The translations under genes were made by a program, and so were the position numbers. The notes below the pieces were generated by a model that saw only the letters and a list, made by a program, of their open reading frames with translations, searched no databases and was not told the DNA's origin. A stretch of DNA of 13,734 nt from Bacteroidota bacterium (GTDB taxonomy: Bacteria; Bacteroidota; Bacteroidia; SpSt-205; S141-50), in the NCBI GenBank assembly GCA_015490695.1, contig WFXK01000345.1:1-13734 (forward strand), in the 5' to 3' direction. Each line of letters opens with the position of its first letter. The stretch's first letter is position 1. Positions 8,379-13,734 of this stretch are shown piece by piece.

Positions 8379-11006
8379 ATGCGCTTGGTATTGTTGTGGA
8401 CGGGGCTTACAACTTTATTAGCTACCAATCCTCAGGTGTTAAGTCACTACCTTAATAGTCGTTTTGCTCAAAGGGACCAATTAGTGGGGGCTACGGACTT
8501 TTATGGTAATGCGTTATTTGTTTGGCGCAGCTATAGGGAGGGAGCGCTCTATCCTCAACTCTACGGACAATGGATAAGTCTTCAAGGAATGTTCCCTTGG
8601 GGAAAACAAGGATTATTACTTAATGAAGAAAGCGGCTATCCCGACCAACCCCAACTCTATACCTTAAACGACCATACTTTTTTACTGCTTTATCTGCTTC
8701 GTACCAAAGAAAAGGTGTTGCTACGGATGCGAATGATAGACCGAAGCGGTAGAGTCTTTCCTGCTAAAACCTTTCCTTTGCCTCATAAGCCATGGAAAAC
8801 CTTTAGTGCTACCCTGGTAAATCGGCGTTATCTCTATATCGCTGCATGGCACGATAATAAACCACAACAAATTTACCTTTATTATTACGATTTAGAAGAA
8901 CAAAAAGGATGGCAACAAGGCATTGTCGTTGCAACAGCAAACAGCCTTTCCCATGTTCGTTTTTGTATGGCAACTCCACTCTATTGTGTGCTTGCATGGG
9001 AACAATTTGAAGAAGGAACGTGGTATACCTATTTAAACAAAATAGACAAACATCAAGCCTTTGTTTGGAAGCCTCAAGGAATTCGTTTAACCCTTCCTAA
9101 GCATCCTTTAAGCACTCGAAACGCATCGGTTATCTCTGATGGCTTTGGGGGTATTTTAGTAGCTTTTGAAGTCTATCAAACCAACACCTTTAAGCAAGAT
9201 ATTTACATTGCACGAATTTCTGCAAAAGGAAAAATCGTTTATATCAAACCTTTGTGCCATTATTTAGAAGCTCAAGAAAGACCTTTTTTATTAAAACAGG
9301 GAGGTAAGGCGCTTGTATTATGGATAGATTTTCGGCAGCAGCGTCCTGCGCTCTTTGCGCAACAATTTCGAATCACAGATGGAAAACTTCAATGGCATTC
9401 AGTAGGAATTGAAGTTTGCAATAGCCGATACGAACCCCAATCTTACCAAGTTGTTTATTACCCTGTTTTTCAGTATGCTTTATTAGTTTGGCGAACAAAA
9501 CGAGGACAATTGTATGGATTAAAGCTAGAGCAGGATTTAAGTAATGTAGTGCAGCGAAAACCTTTTTGGCTTTCGGTAGAGGCTAAGCAAGTAAAGCGTT
9601 TTGTTGTGCTTTCGGATGAACGAGGTGGATTTTGGTGCGCATGGATGAATGCAGATGGGATGCAGGTACAGCGTTATAATGTCCATGGCTTCGCCCAGTT
9701 TACTCCCGCTGAAGGAAAAGCTTTGGTTCAACCGTTACAACAAAATAAAGTATACATTGGGCAACATGCTGCTGTGAAAGACCCTTATACGAAACGCATT
9801 TATGTTGTTTGGCAGGACTTTAGAAACGGAGACAAAGACCCTGATTTTTATTGGGCGTGCTTTGATAGCACAGGTAGATTGCTTTGGCAACCTCAGGGGC
9901 GTCCTTTATTAGTCCAAGAAGGAGTGCAAACCCAACCTGCACTCTACCCTTGCAAGCAAGGCGTATTATTACTATGGATTGAACAAAAAACCATTAAAGA
10001 AAATCGTTTGTTTGCATGGCTTTTAGATAAAGAGGGGTATCCGTTGTGGGAGAAACCTATAGTGGTATGCGATGCTCCAGGCGCACGATTGCAACCTAAA
10101 GCCCTTATCCTCCAAGATACTTTTATTATTTACTGGACCGATACCCGCTCTATGCAACAAACAGGATTTGACCTTTATGCACAAGCACTCTCTTCTACGG
10201 GCATCCCTTTATGGTGGTACAATGGCATTGCTTTGGTAAAAAAACGCGGCTTTCAAACCGATGCCCATCTACTACGTTTGCCCAAAGGATGGCTCTTGGT
10301 ATGGATGGACGACAGCATCGGATACTACCAATACCACTTCCAGTGGATAAATCCTAAGCGTTTACCTGTTATAGAACCCTTCCAAGGAAACATCCTCTTT
10401 CCCGCTTGGAGCCATCAAAGAAACTTATCTATTCACTTGTATAAAGATAAAATCTTATGGCTGTGGAGTGATGCCTCCTTAGGAGAGCAAAAAACACAAG
10501 TTTTTATGCAGGTAACGGATTTGTCTTTAAAGGCTTTATTACGTTCGCCTGTGCGAGTTGCGCCTGTTGCTGCTAAGCAAGTAAACCCCCATGGAGTTTT
10601 CTTAGATGATAACCAAGTGCTTGTTCTTTGGAACGATAGCCGAGAAGAATACCTCAATGGCTATTTACTCTGTGCACAACAACTACAACTAAATCCTCTA
10701 AAACGGCTCTTAGGTATGCAAGGAAACATCTTAGGAAAGTTTTTAAGACCTTTTACCCGTTTTCAGATTGCCATGGGTTATAGACCTTTGATTGCTTGGG
10801 AGCAACAAATAGAGCAGCATTATCAGGTGTTATGGCAGGTCTATGGTGGTCGTAGTATTCATGCTGCACGAAGAGAGACGTATCATCAAGCGCTTGTTTT
10901 TGCAACATGGACCGCCCATAGAACCCCTTTATTGATTTGGAAACGTTATGAAGAGCACCCTCAAAAAAGCACTCATATCTTCTATCAAATGTTTCCTGAG
11001 CCATGA
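8379..11006 (+). CDS. Large exported repeat protein, beta-propeller-like, function unknown
   Basis: I do not recognise a named family. The 875-residue protein begins with a hydrophobic signal-peptide-like stretch (about residues 3-15, no lipobox Cys). The rest is rich in aromatic residues and beta-prone, with irregular repeats of the form (V/L/I)-(V/L/Y)-W-x-D-x-R followed by a Tyr- or Phe-rich strand and a G-x-(L/P)-L-W strand. Clear copies begin near residues 313 (LWIDFR), 476 (VWQDFRNGD), 585 (YWTDTR) and 749 (LWNDSR). The pattern resembles the beta-propeller repeats of secreted Bacteroidota proteins (VWxDxRxGxxDIYAQ followed by GxxLW). No C-terminal type IX sorting domain is evident; the chain ends in FYQMFPEP. 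The start ATG lies 4 nt after the lyase stop. It overlaps the next gene by 4 nt (ATGA), pointing to coupled translation. It probably acts in the periplasm or outside the cell. Confidence 0.7.
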   Translation: MRLVLLWTGLTTLLATNPQVLSHYLNSRFAQRDQLVGATDFYGNALFVWRSYREGALYPQLYGQWISLQGMFPWGKQGLLLNEESGYPDQPQLYTLNDHTFLLLYLLRTKEKVLLRMRMIDRSGRVFPAKTFPLPHKPWKTFSATLVNRRYLYIAAWHDNKPQQIYLYYYDLEEQKGWQQGIVVATANSLSHVRFCMATPLYCVLAWEQFEEGTWYTYLNKIDKHQAFVWKPQGIRLTLPKHPLSTRNASVISDGFGGILVAFEVYQTNTFKQDIYIARISAKGKIVYIKPLCHYLEAQERPFLLKQGGKALVLWIDFRQQRPALFAQQFRITDGKLQWHSVGIEVCNSRYEPQSYQVVYYPVFQYALLVWRTKRGQLYGLKLEQDLSNVVQRKPFWLSVEAKQVKRFVVLSDERGGFWCAWMNADGMQVQRYNVHGFAQFTPAEGKALVQPLQQNKVYIGQHAAVKDPYTKRIYVVWQDFRNGDKDPDFYWACFDSTGRLLWQPQGRPLLVQEGVQTQPALYPCKQGVLLLWIEQKTIKENRLFAWLLDKEGYPLWEKPIVVCDAPGARLQPKALILQDTFIIYWTDTRSMQQTGFDLYAQALSSTGIPLWWYNGIALVKKRGFQTDAHLLRLPKGWLLVWMDDSIGYYQYHFQWINPKRLPVIEPFQGNILFPAWSHQRNLSIHLYKDKILWLWSDASLGEQKTQVFMQVTDLSLKALLRSPVRVAPVAAKQVNPHGVFLDDNQVLVLWNDSREEYLNGYLLCAQQLQLNPLKRLLGMQGNILGKFLRPFTRFQIAMGYRPLIAWEQQIEQHYQVLWQVYGGRSIHAARRETYHQALVFATWTAHRTPLLIWKRYEEHPQKSTHIFYQMFPEP

Positions 11007-12145
11007 AAACCATAGAATCGGTCGGTATTATAGACCCTTATTCGCCTTATCATGGGCAATGTTGTGATGTGGTGATAGAAGCAGGACGGGTGGTAGCAAT
11101 ACAACAAAAAAAAGATAAAATTCGGTTTTATCTCTTTCCTGCTTTAACCGACGTGTTTGGAGAATATAATGGATTGTATTTCCCTGAACGAGAGACCCCT
11201 GAACAATGGAAACAAGCAGCATTATCAGGCGGAGTACGTTATGCAGGCATCTATGTGCCTTGTGAAACAACCCCAGAACTTTTCAATGCCTTACAACAAC
11301 AGCTACGACAACAAGGCTTCTACATCCGTTGTTATTTACCCAGTGTGGATACTCAAGGACGTATGGCACCGATTTTGCAAGCTTATCATAAAGCGGGGAT
11401 TAAACACGTCTTTCTTCCTTACAAGCCTATTGAAGATACCCGTTTATTAACGAAGTTGTTGCGTTATTTAGGTCCGATTGATGGCACACTTTTTGTTTAT
11501 GTTTTTGATAGGGGGCGGTATGCGGAGGCAGTGGCATATGAGAGCGCTTTTGCGATGCTGTATGGTTTAGAAAGCGCGCCCTTTGTTGCGGAAACAAGCA
11601 TCATAGGGCGGGTGGTGGAGGTGTTGCGTTACACAGGAGGGAAAGTGCATTTCTCCGGAATCGCCACAGCAAAAGGCGTCGCATGGATTGCCCAAGCAAA
11701 AAAAGAAGGACTTTCTATCACTGCAGATGTGCCCATCACGCACTTATTGTACGACCAAACAATCCTAAAAGACTTTGATGCCCGTTATAAGTTTGCTGTC
11801 CCCTTAGGAACGGAGGAAGATAAACAAGCCTGTTTACAAGGCTACTTAGACGGTACCATTGACTTTGTTGCTTCTTACCATGCCCCAAGAACCCCAGAAG
11901 AAAAACACCACCCTCTACCCCAAGCTCACTTTGGAATCGCTACTTTACATCAATTGGCTACTACTGTCTTCACTTTAGGATTACAACATCAGTGCATAGA
12001 TAGCCTTATAGAACGGCAAAGCTATCAGGCCGCTGCCCTATTAGGTTTTGAACCACAGCCTTTTAAAGAAGGCTGTGACCTTAAAGATTTCTTCTTTTAT
12101 CATCCTGAAACTCAACAAATCCAACAATGGTATGCATTTACTTAA
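11003..12145 (+). CDS. Dihydroorotase-like amidohydrolase homologue, probably inactive
   Basis: The 380-residue protein follows the dihydroorotase (PyrC-type, cyclic amidohydrolase) fold. It has an N-terminal beta domain with IIDPYSPYHGQ (9-19), then RETPEQWKQAALSGGV in place of the usual KET...GG helix, and a C-terminal half with AKKEGLSITADV, TEEDKQAC, DGTID, HAPRTPEEK and FGIATL. The active site is degraded. The usual D-x-H-x-H metal site is DVFGEYN (50-56). The expected His-Ile-Ser becomes HFSG (from 216). The catalytic Asp of TDHAP is Tyr292 in SYHAP. Such pseudo-dihydroorotases can be structural partners of aspartate transcarbamoylase, but no pyrB lies here. Bacteroidota carry related HxH-lacking proteins, as I recall. 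It overlaps the genes on both sides by 4 and 14 nt. Confidence 0.8.
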   Translation: MKTIESVGIIDPYSPYHGQCCDVVIEAGRVVAIQQKKDKIRFYLFPALTDVFGEYNGLYFPERETPEQWKQAALSGGVRYAGIYVPCETTPELFNALQQQLRQQGFYIRCYLPSVDTQGRMAPILQAYHKAGIKHVFLPYKPIEDTRLLTKLLRYLGPIDGTLFVYVFDRGRYAEAVAYESAFAMLYGLESAPFVAETSIIGRVVEVLRYTGGKVHFSGIATAKGVAWIAQAKKEGLSITADVPITHLLYDQTILKDFDARYKFAVPLGTEEDKQACLQGYLDGTIDFVASYHAPRTPEEKHHPLPQAHFGIATLHQLATTVFTLGLQHQCIDSLIERQSYQAAALLGFEPQPFKEGCDLKDFFFYHPETQQIQQWYAFT

Positions 12146-12419
12146 TGAGACCCTTCATACGCCAGTGCGACTACAAATCATGGTTCATTTAATGCAGCAC
12201 CAAAAAGCAACTTTCATGGAACTCAGGAAGGCATTACAAATAGGGCAAGGCAATCTCAGTACCCATTTGCGACGCTTAGAGCAAAAAGGATACATCTTTA
12301 TAGAAAAAGGATTTAAAAATCGCAAGCCTGTTACAACGATTCATCTTACCCAAGAGGGTAAAAAGGCTTTTTTAACTTATATCGCTCAATTACGTTCGCT
12401 TTTAGCACCTTTTTTATGA
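12132..12419 (+). CDS. Small winged-helix transcriptional regulator (MarR/ArsR-like)
   Basis: The 95-residue protein is a single winged helix-turn-helix domain. It shows LHTPVRLQIMVHLM (first helix), ATFMELRKAL and GQGNLSTHLRRLEQKGYI (turn and recognition helix), a wing of basic residues (FIEKGFKNRKPVTTIHLT), and a dimerisation-like last helix. The layout fits the stand-alone winged-helix family near MarR/ArsR/PadR (Pfam HTH_34 type). The ATG at 12132 is chosen because it starts just before the first domain helix. An in-frame ATG at 12048 would add 28 residues encoded deep inside the preceding gene. It overlaps that gene by 14 nt and is the last gene of the long run, so it may regulate its own operon; the palindrome at 2552-2583 is a candidate site. 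The ligand is unknown. Confidence 0.85.
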   Translation: MHLLNETLHTPVRLQIMVHLMQHQKATFMELRKALQIGQGNLSTHLRRLEQKGYIFIEKGFKNRKPVTTIHLTQEGKKAFLTYIAQLRSLLAPFL

Positions 12420-12470
12420 TACCTCACATTTGAAATGGCTTTACGATAACGAATATAAAAAGGCAATCGC

Positions 12471-12548
12471 TCTAAAAGATGTTGTTTGTTGTTTAATTTT
12501 TCTAAAATTTCTCATATTTTGACGATTATAAGTCTCACTCTCTAAAAG
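12471..12548 (+). repeat. Pair of TCTAAAAG direct repeats in the noncoding gap
   Basis: TCTAAAAG occurs at 12471-12478 and 12541-12548, exactly 70 bp apart, and once more at the extreme end of the window (13727-13734), also noncoding. I did not see it in coding sequence. It may be a short regulatory word or chance in AT-rich DNA. Confidence 0.35.
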
Positions 12549-12582
12549 TTTTGGTTTGCAAAGATTTTTTTTGTTAATTTTG
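12549..12582 (+). promoter_or_regulatory. Bacteroidota-type promoter (TTTTG-N21-TAATTTTG)
   Basis: A -33-like TTTTG (12549-12553) is followed after 21 bp by TAATTTTG (12575-12582), a full match to the TAnnTTTG -7 box used by the primary sigma factor of Bacteroidota. A second TTTG at 12555 gives a 16-bp spacing, less good. Transcription would begin near 12589, leaving a leader of about 15 nt before the START-like gene. The rest of the 185-nt gap (12420-12548) is very AT-rich, and I see no convincing terminator hairpin in it. Confidence 0.7.
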
Positions 12583-12604
12583 TGGCGTTAAAAATGAAAA
12601 GGCT

Positions 12605-13018
12605 ATGCAACATGCGTTAGAAGAGCTACTGCCAGTGAAGTTAAAGTATTCTTTGCCGGTAGAAATGGAGACGGTTTACATGTACATAGCCCGGCCGGCG
12701 TTTATGGAGCAATGGTTAGCCGACAGCGTAGATGTTGAAGAGGAAGATATTTTTGTTTTTCAGCAAGGGGACAAAAAACTTCGTGCTCGTTTAGTGCAAA
12801 AAGTTCCTGGGCGCATGATAAAGTTTGAATGGATAGAACATCCTGAAAAACAAGGAAAAAGTTTAATCTTTCAAGTAGCACCTTGCAAGGAAGAAGAAGA
12901 GGGATTAACGACCCTTTACGTTTTTGACTGTTGCTATCAGTTAGAACAAGAGATTTTAGCAGAGGATTGGAATAAGTTGGTAGAGAAGTTATTGCGTGCC
13001 ATTCAATCCGACTCTTGA
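12605..13018 (+). CDS. START-like (AHSA1/SRPBCC-related) domain protein
   Basis: The 137-residue protein resembles the small START-like proteins found across Bacteroidota. It shows Y-S-L-P at the first strand, the helix ARPAFMEQWLADSVDVEEED (29-48), a central pair of strands (FVFQQGDKKLRARLV), the MIKFEWIEHPEK strand, and a last amphipathic helix. The fold makes a hydrophobic ligand pocket, but no ligand or reaction is known for this subgroup. The chosen ATG at 12605 is 23 bp after the -7 box. An ATG at 12594 is out of frame and opens a frame of only eight codons. The downstream WbqC-like gene overlaps it by 23 nt, so the two are cotranscribed. I infer a conserved but uncharacterised cytosolic role. 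Confidence 0.8.
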   Translation: MQHALEELLPVKLKYSLPVEMETVYMYIARPAFMEQWLADSVDVEEEDIFVFQQGDKKLRARLVQKVPGRMIKFEWIEHPEKQGKSLIFQVAPCKEEEEGLTTLYVFDCCYQLEQEILAEDWNKLVEKLLRAIQSDS

Positions 13019-13700
13019 GGCAGTTTGCCTCCTACCCCTTTACTATTTCCCCCCTGTATCGTGGTGGACGCTCGTCTACCATAGTAAAAAGATCCTACTC
13101 TATAAGCCTAAACGACTATCTAAGCAATCCTATTACTATCGTTTTTATATCAAAGGAAACCAAAAAATAGAAACACTTGTCATCCCTTTAAAACGAAAAA
13201 CCATTTTCAGAGCAGAACCTCAGATTGCCTATCAAGAACCATGGCAAAAACAACATTGGCATGCTATTCAAACCTGTTATCAAAAAAGCGCTTTTTTTGA
13301 ACATTACTTTGAAGATCTGAAACAATTAAGAGGTCCACAACCTTTTCTATATGCATGGAATCTTCAATGTATTCTTTTTTTACTGCGTGCACTCCATCTT
13401 GAAGAGAAACTATTGCTGTCACAAACCATCGCAAACTACATCCATTTGCCTCTTCTATATCCCCGATTACCTATAAAACATAGAAAAAAAATACCGTGGC
13501 TGGAATTAAATTATTACCAATTCTTTGGAGAATTCGCCTATGATCTCTCTATTATAGATGTTTTAATGCATTATGCCTTAGAAACCCGCCTAATTCTAAA
13601 AAATAGCTTCAAACCAGCGTTTTTTCGTCCTAGTGAACATTTTTATAGGATGCAGTGGAAGGAAGTACTAAGTAGCGGCTTATTACGATTCCCTGCCTAA
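12996..13700 (+). CDS. WbqC-like family protein
   Basis: The 234-residue protein matches the WbqC-like family, first named from O-antigen clusters and widespread as a single gene in Bacteroidota. Recognisable are the N-terminal LPLYYFPPVSWW (Y-F-P-P-x-S-W core), the KQSYYYRFYI stretch, IPLKRK, and the C-terminal DLSIIDVLMH segment, equivalent to LSILDLLFN. The biochemical role is not established. No in-frame ATG precedes the conserved core. GTG at 12996 is the only good start and makes the gene overlap the START-like gene by 23 nt; a start further downstream would remove the core. The protein is complete at TAA 13698-13700. No terminator is visible in the 34 nt that follow. Confidence 0.82.
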   Translation: MPFNPTLEAVCLLPLYYFPPVSWWTLVYHSKKILLYKPKRLSKQSYYYRFYIKGNQKIETLVIPLKRKTIFRAEPQIAYQEPWQKQHWHAIQTCYQKSAFFEHYFEDLKQLRGPQPFLYAWNLQCILFLLRALHLEEKLLLSQTIANYIHLPLLYPRLPIKHRKKIPWLELNYYQFFGEFAYDLSIIDVLMHYALETRLILKNSFKPAFFRPSEHFYRMQWKEVLSSGLLRFPA

Positions 13701-13734
13701 GGAATTTGGGTGCATTAGTTGGTGTATCTAAAAG

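Noticed and set aside
11157..11450. Alternative forward frame of 97 codons inside the dihydroorotase-like gene
   Set aside because: The main frame carries clear family motifs through the same bases; the alternative has none. The 6353-6583 frame inside murQ is rejected for the same reason.
12048..12131. Longer start of the winged-helix gene inside the preceding gene
   Set aside because: The added 28 residues show no domain match and would overlap the preceding gene by nearly 100 nt; ATG 12132 fits the domain start.
12420..12548. Possible small RNA or riboswitch in the noncoding gap
   Set aside because: The stretch is AT-rich with no stable hairpin, no terminator and no conserved aptamer core that I can recognise.
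1..13734. Defence system, CRISPR array, prophage or insertion sequence
   Set aside because: I found no regularly spaced repeats, transposase or integrase motifs, terminal inverted repeats or known defence domains on either strand.

Overview
The window (13.7 kb, AT-rich, every recognisable gene on the + strand, no tRNA, rRNA, CRISPR array or transposase seen) looks like chromosomal DNA of a Bacteroidota bacterium. The evidence is a START-like (AHSA1-related) small protein and a WbqC-like protein of the kind common in that phylum, start codons mostly without a clear Shine-Dalgarno sequence, a TTTTG-N21-TAATTTTG promoter matching the Bacteroidota consensus, a secreted beta-propeller-like protein resembling those of gliding and type IX secreting relatives, and a dihydroorotase-like protein of the type I recall from that phylum. 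Genus cannot be told from the sequence.

Layout. (1) 1-2526: the disaggregase ClpB, missing about 30 N-terminal residues at the window edge and ending in a strong intrinsic terminator whose stem contains the stop codon. (2) 2551-2583: a separate perfect 14-bp palindrome, either a second terminator or an operator or promoter element of the next unit. (3) 2604-12419: eight tightly packed genes (gaps of 33 nt or less, or overlaps of 1-20 nt) that look like one long transcription unit: a rhomboid protease, an undecaprenyl-phosphate-type family 2 glycosyltransferase, asparagine synthetase AsnB, the MurNAc-6-phosphate etherase MurQ, a histidine-ammonia-lyase-family enzyme, a large exported repeat protein of unknown function, a degenerate dihydroorotase-like protein, and a 95-residue winged-helix regulator. 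(4) 12420-12604: a 185-nt noncoding gap with the promoter of the next unit. (5) 12605-13700: a START-like domain protein overlapping a WbqC-like protein. The last 34 nt hold nothing recognisable.

How the genes may work together. The glycosyltransferase, AsnB and MurQ touch envelope building and wall recycling, and the rhomboid protease acts in the membrane. The lyase, the propeller-like protein, the pseudo-dihydroorotase and the regulator have no obvious shared pathway, so the operon may be a housekeeping string rather than one system. I see no defence, mobile or secretion system. The oddest items are the dihydroorotase homologue that has lost its metal-binding and catalytic residues, the lyase without other hut genes, the palindrome upstream of the long operon, and abrupt switches of base composition (G+T-rich versus A+C-rich on the coding strand) inside consecutive genes.
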